The position numbers and the translations under genes were made by a program. A DNA stretch of 64,000 nt from Chiridota heheva (lineage: Eukaryota > Echinodermata > Holothuroidea > Apodida > Chiridotidae): positions 1,417,501 to 1,481,500 of the forward strand of contig JAIGNY010001269.1 in NCBI GenBank assembly GCA_020152595.1. The letters are read 5' to 3'. Position 1 is the first letter of the stretch, and each line of letters starts with the position of its first letter. Below the pieces are notes generated by a model that did no database searches, was not told the origin of the DNA, and saw only the letters and a list, made by a program, of their open reading frames with translations. Positions 41,001 to 53,000 of this stretch are shown here, in pieces.

Positions 41001-44000
41001 GAGTTCTTGGGCCCTCTTAAGGCTCAATCCCATGGTGAAGAAGCTCTGGAATTTTAGCTATAATCATACCTCAGAATGAAACTATTTTGACTGATTAGGA
41101 CCATTCATGAGCCAAACAGGACAATTTCTTACTATGCTATCATTCTGTGTTCTGTATCCATGTAAGGTATCATTTATGAGGTTAATTAAGATTATTAAGT
41201 TTAAAAAAAAAAAATATATATTTATTTTTCTCATGAGGGGAAGGGCAGATCCCAAGGGGCAGGGTGGGCCGCCCCTGTAAAACAGCAAAGCTAGGGGTCT
41301 GATTGTGATGATGGTGGTGATGATCATTGTGATGATGGTGGTGATGATCATTGTGATGATGGCGATGAAAAGGGAGGTGATGATGAAGTGGTTTGTGGTG
41401 ATGAAAATGGTGTCCTTGATGATTGTGGTAATCATGGTATGATGTTGATGATGGAGGTGATAATGATGATTACCATTTGATAATGATCATGATAATGATT
41501 TGGGGGTTGGGATGATAATTACTGTATGATGATGGTTGTGAATGTGATGGTAGTGGTGATGACTGACAGTGTTTATGATGATGGTAATCATGGTGATGTT
41601 GAAGATAGTGATGATTAAGATGATTACCGTTTGATGATCGTGATAATGATGATGGATGTTGGGATGATGAGGTGATGATTAGTGTGATGGTGTTGTGGTA
41701 TTGATGATGGGGTTATGGTGGTAATGGGTAGCATGATGATTACCATAGTGATATTTATTGTGATGATGATTCAAATGAAAATGGTGATGATTATTATAGT
41801 GATATTTATTGTGATGATGATGGCAATGAAAATGGTGATAATTATCATAGTGATATTTATTGTGATGATGATGACAATGAAAATGGTGATGATAATCATA
41901 GTGATGATGAGGTTTGCAGTTATGATGATGATAGTAATGTATATGATGATGATGCCAATCATGATGATTACTGTTTGATGATGACTGTGATAATGATGAT
42001 GGATCATGAGATTATGATTAATGGTGTGGTAGTGGTGCTGATGATTGGTGGTTGTGATGATGTGGAAGATTATGATTATCCTAGTAATGTTTATTGTGAT
42101 GTTTGATGACAATGAAAATGGTGGTGGTGATCACAGTGATGATGAGGTTTGTGATTATGATGATGAAAATGATAATCATTTTTTTTTTTTTTTTTTTTTT
42201 TTTGATAATCATGATGATTACCATTCGATGATGATATTGAAAATGGTGCTGTTGATCATAGTGATGATAAGGTATGTAATTACGAGGTTTGTCATTAGAT
42301 ATCATGAAAGTTGTCACAAACTTCATGGAATTACTGAAATTTTTGGTAAGTTGACAAATTTTGTCTGTCTGTTATGCCCTATGTATGACCTCCTAACCAA
42401 TCAGGTACATTACCATACTCTGATGTCATTGACCTTTTAAACCGATCTTAGCCGAACGTGATTACTTTAGTATTTTAACCAATCAACTGCTGGGGAAATT
42501 TTCCTGTTGTTGCCCAACCAATTGGGTGCAGTTTGGGAAGAAAGCATTGTAAGCAACAATGTGTGTGCATATTACCTTCATGTATAACGCACATATCATA
42601 CAGTGTTTGGAAATTTTGTTTTCATACGTTTGGTCTCCATACCATGTGTAAATTGAGCAGATGGCCAAGATGTCCCCAGTATTTGATTGGATGACACGTG
42701 AATATCGCCATGCGACATTATTTAAATTAGTTTTCCGGAAATTGCCAATACATATTTTAAAAGGTCTATAAATAAAACTTGGCATATTTTTTTTCTTCTC
42801 AGGTGCACTGGCTGTCAATCATCAACTCCATGGTCCTTGTGTTCCTTCTCATTGGTTTTGTGGTCATCATTCTGGTAAGATTTGATCCTACGTTTAGTTC
42901 AGTGGTCTGACATGCCGATTGTGTGCATTAGCTATGATGTCATGAGCTATGATGTCATAGCTATGCCAGCTTCAGATTGGTCAAGGAGTGTATCACCCTC
43001 TCTTACTACTTTACATTGCATGACAGAGGACAAAAACACAAGCAGAATTGTGAAGAAGCTACTTCGCTATGTTTGAGATTTAAACAATTTCTTAAAGATT
43101 GTCACAAGATTGTTTTAAGAAATATTCCCGTGAATTTTCATTTTCATATATATGATAGATGACTATTAAAGAAACAATTTGGTGTAAAAATCATGTTGGA
43201 ATCTTTTACTGTTTAGGAGTTATTGTATTTCAAACATTGCCTCAGTGTGTTGAAAAGTGACCTCACAGTGTACAGTGTGATGTCATAAAGGCAAATCAAA
43301 CTTTACACTATAAGTAAAAGAAAAACAATTTGGTGGGTTTTATAGAAGAAAAAAAAGAATTGTCTTGAATCTGCCTTTATGACATCACATTTTACACTGT
43401 GAGGTCACTTTTCAACACACTTGACAATCTTTGATATGCAATAACTCCTAAGCAGAAAAAGATATCAACATGATTTTTACACCAAATTGTTTCAGTCCTC
43501 TATAATATATATGAAAATAAAAATTCACAGGAATATTCCTTTAGAATATATCATGTATAATGTTTATTGTGCATCAAAAACGTTCATATTACCCGTCTTA
43601 GAATACGTCGCACCCACCTCACTCACTCCCACCTCCTTATTGGCTCCCCCAACCCCTCTGCAACAATTGCCATTGCATCCTCACAGTCCATTAGTTCTCC
43701 TTGCTGGCCCCATGTACAACCTTTCCAGAGCTTTCCTCACTCCCCACAACTCAATTGCCGAGTTCTTCCAGAAAAACCCTGCGGATAAAATTATCTCCTT
43801 CCTTCATCATGCTTTCCTCTACAACCATATTTAGTCCTCCTCTCCCAACCCCCTCTCTCTATTTTTTTTTTTTCTTCACCCATGCACCTCCTCTCTCGAT
43901 CCCAGCTTTCTGACTTTTAGTTGTTATATTTCTCTCATTCTCCCTCTGTTTTCTTTTCTTCCTACCTCTAGAATGATCTGACCTCTCAAGCACAATTTGA

Positions 44001-47000
44001 CCCTCGCTGTCGTGGTGCTGTTAAGCCCTCATCAAACAAACAAACTTAGGCAACAGAAAAAAATTATTTGGGAAGAAATCTTTTACGATAAAACTCACAA
44101 CAGATCTTCCTCCAGATAAACCCCCTCCTCCTTATGGCATACAACAGAAACAATTACAATAACACTCACAACAGATTTTCCTCCAGATAAACCCCCTCCT
44201 CCTTATGGCATACAACAGAAACAATTACAATAACACTTACAACATTATACAATGGAACATCTGGAGCCTTAAGGCCAACTCGGAGGAAATTGACCTTCTG
44301 GCCACCACCTTGAACCCAGTCATCTTCTGCCTACAAGAAACCTTCTTGAATACCACTGACCATTATTCCCTCAATAAGTTCTCTTGCTACCATAAACATT
44401 AAGAGGATGCCAACAGGGTGTGTGGCGGCGTCTCTATTCTCATAGAGTAGGATGACATGTAGGACAGGGTGGGATAGCATATGAGACAGGGTGGGGACGG
44501 CATGTGGGACGGCATGTAGGACGGCATGTGGGACAGAGGGTGGAAGGCGTAGATATATGCTGGATTAATGCATGAAGTTTTTAAAGAGAGCTCACCGTTG
44601 TTCATTCTCAGATGAGGGTTTTGAAGAACGACTTCGCTCGTTACAACATGGACGAAGAAGAGATTGAGGAATTAGATCAAGAAGAGAATGGCTGGAAGAT
44701 CATCCACACGGACGTCTTTAGGTTTCCTCAACATAAAAGCCTCTTGTGCTCTATATTAGGTGAGTCAAAGGTGGGGCAAGTTACCCCCCCCCCTGCCCCC
44801 TGCCCCCTGCCCCCCCTTCTCCTGGACGTCTTTAGGTTTCCTCAACATTAAAGCCTCTTGTGCTCTATATTAGGTGAGTCAAAGGTGGGGCAAGTTACCC
44901 CCCCCCCCCTCCTCCTGGATGTCTTCATGTTTCCACAACACAAAAGCCCCATGTGCTCTATATTAGGCAAGTCAAATGTGGGGTAAATTACTCCACTCCC
45001 CCTTCCCCATGCTGAGGAAATGGAAATCTACAACATGAAATTTTGAAGGAAAAATAAGTTGGTTGAAAAAATATATAATTCTTTTTTCAAAAATATTTTA
45101 AATGTTGAAAAGTGGGTGAAGGCTCTTCTTCCATAGTAGGAAGAAGAGCCTAGTCCATACCTAGTCACACAAATTAGATAGATAGGCAAGTTTTTAAATA
45201 GCAGATTGAAATAAAAAAGATTTCATACCCACCACCTCAAACTTTTGGAAAAAATTAAGCTAATCTTTGATCTTGACTGTTGTTTTCTTAAGGTGTTGGC
45301 TGTCAGTTCCTTATGCTTTCGTCATGCATTCTCATCATGGCTATGCTGGGTTTATTCAACGTCCATCGCCACGGGTCAATGAACTCTGCAGCCATCCTCA
45401 TTTATGCGTTGACCTCATGTGAGTAAAGGACGGTATTTATTACATCTACTTGTTTCATGTATGAAAAAGCTTGAGGGATGACTCAACCGAAAAGTGTGTG
45501 TATGAGTGTTTGTGTGTGTGTGTATTTGAACTGCTGTATGATCCGAGGACAAATGGCAACACACCAATGGATCGAGGACAAATTTTATGTCCGAGGACAG
45601 AACACTTTGTCCTTAAGACTGAAATAGTGATCGAATTAAAGCTTAAGTCAAAATCTATTTTCTTGCTGTATTTGGTAAGGGTCCTCGGAAATGTGAAACA
45701 CCCTGACAGATGTGTTAAACACAACACTTATTTTCATCTGGTCTTCATCAAAACACTGTGACAGTTGATTGGTGGGTGTGTGGATGCATTATCTGTGCTT
45801 TCAAGGACTCTGTCATGAAACCACATCAATAGACTGATTGGTCCTCGGAGCGTATAGACGGACAAGTACTCTGTCATGAAACCACATCAATAGACTGATT
45901 GGTCCTTGGAGCGTATAGACGGACAAGTACTCTGTCATGAAACCACATCAATAGACTGATTGGTCCTCGGAGCATATAGACTGACAAGGATGGACTGATA
46001 GGTCCTCAGAGCGTATAGACTGACAAGGACTCTGTCATGAAACCACATCAATAGACTGATTGGTTCTCGGAGCGTATAGACGGACAAGGACTCTGTCATG
46101 AAATCACATCAATAGACGGATTGGTCCTCGGAGCGTATAGATGGACAAGGACTCTGTCATGAAACCACATCAATAGACTGATTGGTCCTCGGACCATATA
46201 GACGGACATGTTGTCTTATTATTGCTAAAAGGTAAATAGCCAACATGGAATACCTCACGTTTTAATATGTGAAGCAAGCAGTAAGAATCTTATTGTGTAC
46301 AGCTTAGGAAGTAATGGCAGTGTCTTGATCCTCAGAACCCAGAGATAAGGCTGTGTGTTTGTGTGTGTGTTTGTGTGTGTGAGAGAGGGAGAGGGAGGGA
46401 GGGAGAGATCAGGAGGGAGTATTCCCACATTGCAGAATTTGCAAAATAGGAGCAGATGTGGATAGGTCCATACCTAAATTCAATGTCTGTACCTTCTCAT
46501 GACATAGGTATTGGATCTGTGACTTGTACACCTTACTCATAGTTTTAAATCATATTAGACTACAAAAGCTGGGCTGTGCCGATCTTGATTTTTGTGGTAT
46601 AAATATGTGGGTGTTTTGTATGTAAATGGGTACGAAATGTTTAGATTGTGCTCCAGAGATTTAAAATCTAAAATTTATTTTAATATCAGACTTGCAAAAG
46701 TCGCACGCAAGAGCTTTCTTACAAACTCCTGTCGTCTAGTGTTATTCTGGTGTCTCTAGAATAGGAAAACATTTCTCGTATCTTCAACATCATCAGCGCC
46801 ACAAAATCTAAACGCTTATAATTTATGCGTTTTCCCTCCCTTCTTTTACTTGTGTTGTAATGTACACAGTGAACACACTTTGTAATCCAGCACAGTTACA
46901 TTAAGAGCATGAGATAACACTGTTGATTGTATTTGATTAATCTGCAAAAATTTGAGAAAAACAACATCTTTTGGAAACCAGTTCCGCTTTATATTAATTT

Positions 47001-50000
47001 AATACTCCTTGAACTATTGGATAATTTTACTTGGAGCTAATTTTGCAGATGATTGTGTAAAGTTTTTATAAACCTTTTATCTAGAGTCATTGGGAGTTTG
47101 CCTGCGATGGACTGGTGTTCCGTCCAGGGTAGGTCAAGTGCTGTCATTTGCATGCACTAAGGACGCTGGAGATAAGCACCTAACTATAGGAGTCTTCTTT
47201 CCTTTATTCAGTTCTTTTTGGGGGATTTGAAAGAGGGAGGGGGATGAGTTTAACTAACAACCATGTAAATTGAAGTAATCCCTTTCATATAATCAGTTAC
47301 ATAATTGATTTGTTTACACAACTTAGATTTTCATAAAGTCACCATTTGTTTTATCGGGTTGAGACATTTACTGGCCGTTTTTTTGTTCCGTAATTCAAGT
47401 ATGAAAAGTCAGCTCCTCTTTAAAAGTGCTGTATCGTGTCATGTCATAATCCACTTGATTTTGATTTAGTTTTCTTTCTATGTAGGTATTGCTGGATTCG
47501 TGTCAAGTAAATACTACAAGATGATTGGTGGAGAGAAGTGGGTGTGGAATATCGTGCTCACGGCATGCTTATTTTCAGGTAGTTATACATAATAAGGGTG
47601 GAGTCAGGTAGTTATACATAATAAGATTGGAGTCAGCAGGCAGGATAGCTTAGTTGGTAAAGAGCTGGACTTTCTGCTTATTTTCAGGTAGTTATACATC
47701 ATAAGGGTGGAGTCAGGAGGCAGGATAGCTCACTTTGTAAAGAGCTGGCATGCTTATTTTCAGGTAGTTATACATAATAAGGGTGGAGTCAGGAGGCAGG
47801 ATAGCTCACTTGGTAAAGAGCTAGACTTTCTGCTATTAACTGGGGAAGGCCACAGGCTGTGAGGAAAGGCACTGGCCACCCTACCCTACCTCATCATGCC
47901 GTGGCTCAGGAAGTGTGTCACTTTACCAAGTCACATACCAGAAGTTTGGCAATGAGCATGAGACATAACTTTATGCATAATAATAATAAAAGGAACAAAA
48001 ATGAAATATATATTTCCTATTTTATTTTCCCAACATCGTAGACAGCACCCCTCTCGATCCCAGCTTTCTGGCTTTTATTTTTCGTGTTTCTCACAATCTC
48101 CCCCTGTTTTCTTTCCTTCCCACCTCTGGAATGATCTAACCTCTCAGGCACAATTTGACCCTCACTGTCGTGGTGCCGTTAAGCCCTCATCAAACAAACA
48201 AACTTATGCAACAGAAAATGATTATTTGGGAAGAAAATTTTGTCCCATTTTTTTAATTTAAACTAACGTGTTGTATATAGACTCAATGATGTAAGTGAAT
48301 TAATACACGATCTCATTCCAGATCTATAAAATTGATTTTAGATTGATACCGAACCCTCGTATAAATATTTATATTGCCAGTACTTTTATCTGACGGTTGT
48401 CAGCAACGTAACCTTACATCTATTTTATTTTTGGCCTAAGCTTACATTTATAAAATACTTATTGTAAAGGGTTCAAAATGCTGTATGGAGACATCATATT
48501 CTGTTTAGGCTTTTTACATTTCAAAGATTTCATATATTCCTTTAATGTAAGTAAATATAGTGAATGCATAAAGCTGAAAAAGATTTGTCGTAACATTACA
48601 AATTTATTCATAGAAAGATAATTAAAGATAGCTAAGTAAATAAATGACTGGCTTTGGTAGAGATTGGTTCAAGTTTACTGTCAGCAGATGTTTCTGGTAA
48701 CCGACTGACCTCTTTGTTTGAAGTGGTCCTGCCATGGGGGTCCGAACTTATGTTAAGTATGTTAATTGATTTGCAAAAATATAACTTTTTCTGCACAAAA
48801 CCCAATCGATTGCCAGAAAATCCCCCCCAAAAATTGCATTTTTCGTCACCTTGACAAAAAAAACAGAATAAGGCTTATTATGCAATGATGTCATTTTGGA
48901 AACGCCTGTATGTAAACAATGCATCGATGCCACGTGTAACGTATGTCAGCCATTGAAATTTCACAACTAGCATCGATAGCATCTCTGTTTGTTCTAAAAT
49001 ATTAAGATATGAACAGCCCAAATTTTTTTTTGCAATCAGACGCTATTTGTACGTGGTTAGTACTGTATGTGTGTGATGTATTGCTTACGATCAGCAGTCC
49101 CTGAAATGAAGTAGGAAACTGTTATGGAGTCACAAATCCCTTTCAACTTTTTTTTTGGGCAAGCAATAAATGATCAATTTTCATCCTTTTTCATCATACA
49201 AATGGACTTAAAACCAGGACTTTTTGATGGATTATTAAATTTAAGGATATGAAAAACGTATAACAGGTTAAATCTCAATTTTTTTAGAAGGCATGGCAGG
49301 ACCACTTTAACCAAAATTAATGACCCCTAAATGGACACCGGTGACACTCTATGATAAGCTGGTACATAGGAGGGTAACATTATGTCGTAGGTATGACAAC
49401 AGTGATACGTAGTATCTAAGGAGTGGGCCAAAATGGGGAATCAAGGGGTCTTTAAATAACAATGATACCAGTCAAGAGTGAAATAGTCTGCAAGAGTTAT
49501 GAATTGAAAGTGCTACAAAATGTAAAGCTAATGCCAGACATACGGGAAAAATTGAATGAAAGACAAAAAACAGGTTTACAGGAAACTAAAAAAGGAATAT
49601 TCTCGTGAATTTTCAGTTTCACATATTTGATAAAGGACTATTAAAGAAACAATTTGGCATAAAAATTAAGCTGATATCTTTTCCCGCTGAGGAGTTATTG
49701 CATATCAAAGATTGTGCGAGTGAGTTGAAAAGTGACCTCACAGTGTAAAATGTGATGTCATAAAGCCAGATCCAAGACAATTCTTATGTATTCCTATAAA
49801 ACAAAATAACGTTTTTTATTTACTTAAGAGTGTAAGGTTCATGAGCAGATGACATAGCATGTTCTTATAAAGTGTATGTTTATACACCGTCTTAATAAAT
49901 AGACATTAAATGTTTCCAGTAATTTAGGAAGAAACAATTAATTTTCAAAGAAATACACACAAATTGTCTTGGATTTGCCTTTATGACATCACACCGTTCA

Positions 50001-53000
50001 CTGTGAAACTCTCCGTGAAACTTTGTGATTTTTTTTTTTGGTGAAATTTTGTGATTTTTTTTTTTTTTTTTTAATAATCTTGTTTGACAACATGCATTTG
50101 TTTTGAGCAGAAATCAAGTTATGAAAAGAGCACTGTTCCACCGAAACAGAAGTGATGTTTGAAAAGTCACTGTTCCTGCGTAAATAACCACTATTCTCAG
50201 AATAGCGGAACAGTGGGAAATTGGAGCCCTGATGTTGATTAGTTTCTTCTTCCTTTCATCCAGTGCCTTTTTTCATGGTGTGGAGCTTCATCAACACTGT
50301 GTCCTGGCATCAAGGGTCCACGCAAGCTCTTCCATTCACGACCATCTTGTTGCTCCTTCTCATCTGGATATTAGGTACGTGTTTTCTTGTGTGATTTTTC
50401 ATCGTTATCTTCATCTTTTTTATCTATATATCGTCCCTCTTTTCACGTAGTGACAAATATCAAAAACAATAATGGCTGTATACCAAATCCGCATACCGGC
50501 GAATGTCTTTGCGACATAAATAAACAAAAGAAAAAGTGATAGAATCATTTTCTTGATGACTTGTTAATAGTTCACTGTGTTTCCTCTTTAAAGGTTGTGA
50601 CGGGGAGTGACTTATAGTCTCATTTGTTGAATGTATTGATGTTGTATTTCGCGAGTGGGTGGTACATTCCCATCTCTCACTAAACTCGTCGCTTGTATCT
50701 ACCAAAATTTGAATTATAATGGACGACGTATTTGGTGTAAATCCATTCAGTTGAAGCTCTTAATGCAATTAATTTAGTATTGTATTGTATTTAGTATTAA
50801 TTTAGTATTATATTGTATTTAGTATTAATTTAGTATTGTATTGTATTTAGTATTGCATTGTAATTAGTATATATTTAGTATTGTATTGTATTGAGTATTA
50901 ATTTAGTATTATAGTGTATTTAGTATTAATTTAGTATTGTATTGTATTTAGTATTAATTTAGTATCGTATTGTCTTTATTATTATTTTAGTATTGTATTG
51001 TATTTAGTATAAATTTAGTATTGTTTTGTATTTAGTATTAATTTAGTATTGTATTGTATTTAGTATAAATTTAGTATTGTATTGTATTTAGTATAAAATT
51101 AGTATTGTTTTGTTTTTAGTATAAATTTAGTATTGTATTGTATTTAGTATAAATTTAGTATTGTATTGTATTTAGTATTGTATTGTATTTAGTATTAATT
51201 TAGTATTGTATTGTATTTAGTATTAATTTGGTATTGTATTTAGTATTAATTATTTAGTATTGTATTGTATTTAGTATTAATTTAGTATTGTATTGTTTTG
51301 TATTTAGTATTAATTTAGTATTGTATTGTATTTAGTATAAATGTAGTATTGTATTGTATTTAGTATTAATTTAGTATTGTATTGTATTTAGTATTAATTT
51401 AGTATTGTGCTGTTTAGAATCACAATGAAAAGTTTATCCAAATATTGAAGAATTTTTAAAGGAGACATAAATTCAGATACAATCATTATTTCTTATGCTA
51501 AAGGATACAAATCTTACCCAACTACTAAAAATCTTCAAAAATCTGTGCAATATTGTGTTAAAGGAGACATCAAGTCTGACATAATCCTTATTTTATATGA
51601 TAGAATTAAAAAACAAATTTTTCTGACCAAGTTTCTTATTGTGGTTAAGATTTTAATCCTCTATCATATTAAACAATGTTTGTATCAGATTTGACGTCTC
51701 CTTTAAAAACAAAATTAATTTCTTCGTTCACAGTTGGTTATCCCCTGACAGTAATTGGAGGTATTGTGGGCAAGAATATGGCAGGTAACTTCGACTCTCC
51801 ATGTCGTACAAAAAATATTTCCAGAGAAATTCCAGTGGTTCCGTGGTACAGATCGGGCTTTATGCACTGCATCATTGGTGGGTTCCTTCCTTTCAGGTAA
51901 GTCCATAGTTCAGCTTACTGTTCAAATTACAGTTCAGGTCACAGATGTGGTCACAGTTCAGGTCACAGTTGTGGTCACAGTTGTGGTCACAATTCAGGTC
52001 ACAGCTCTGGTCACAGTACAGGTTGTAGTTTAGCTTACAGTTCAGCTTACGTTTTCAGGTCAGTGTTCAGATCACATTTTCAGGTCAGTGTTCAGATCAC
52101 ATTTTTAGGTCAGTGTTCAGATCACATTTTAGGTCACAGTTCAGGTCACAGTATAGATCACTGTTCTGGTCACCATTCAGCTCACAGCATAGGTCACTGT
52201 TCAGATCACATTTTCAAGTCACAGAGTTCAGGTCACAGTGCAGGTCATAGGTTAATCTTTCTAATTGGTCTCTTCTATTGAGATGATCCTTGTTAAAGGC
52301 AGTCAAAAATATATTCATTTAATTTATGCGAGCTTTGTTTTAAGAAGGTGACCAGAATGTGAATACCTATAACTACTGCAGTTTTACATGGAAGATTGAC
52401 GGAAAAGTAGAAAGCATGGAGGAAGGGAGATAAAGTGGTAAAGAGAAGGGAAGATGGAAGAAAGGTGAGGAGGATGGAGCTGAAGAGAGCAAATGAGGAA
52501 AGTGGACAGGGTGGAGGAAAGAGGCATTATGGGGAAAATAATTGAGAGGAAAGTGGACAGGGTGGAGGAAAGAAGCATTATGGGGGAAATAGAGGGAGGA
52601 AAGTGGACAGGTTGGAGGAAAGAGGCATTATTGGGAAAAATAGAGGGAGAAAAGTGGACAGGGTGGAGAAAAGAGGCATAATGGGGGGAAATAGAGTGAG
52701 GAAAGTGGACAGGGTTGAGGAAAGAGGCATTATGGAGGAAAATAGAGGGAGGAAAGTGGACAGGGTGGAGGAAAGAGGCATTATGGGGAAAATAAGAGGG
52801 AGGAAATGGGACAGGGTGGAGGAAAGAGGCATTATGGGGGAAATAAGAGGGAGGAAAGTGGACAGGGTGGAGGGAAGAGGCATTATGGGGAAAATAAGAG
52901 GGAGGAAAGTGGACAGGGTGGAGGAAAGAGGCATGGGGAAAATAGAGGGAGGAAAGTGGACAGGGTGGAGGGAAGAGGCATTGGGAAAATAAGAGTGAGG

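Noticed and set aside
41715..42440. Ile/Met/Val-rich membrane-like frames
   Set aside because: Low-complexity GAT-rich sequence; both strands are open and no family is recognisable.
44612..44851. A 79-residue protein repeating DVFRFPQH
   Set aside because: It is exon 8 read through its donor into the duplicated exon end, stopping at the TAA in the second copy.
50232..50450. Alternative frame over 50264-50374
   Set aside because: A shadow of TM9SF1 exon 11; only the frame giving GSTQALP fits the family and the phases.
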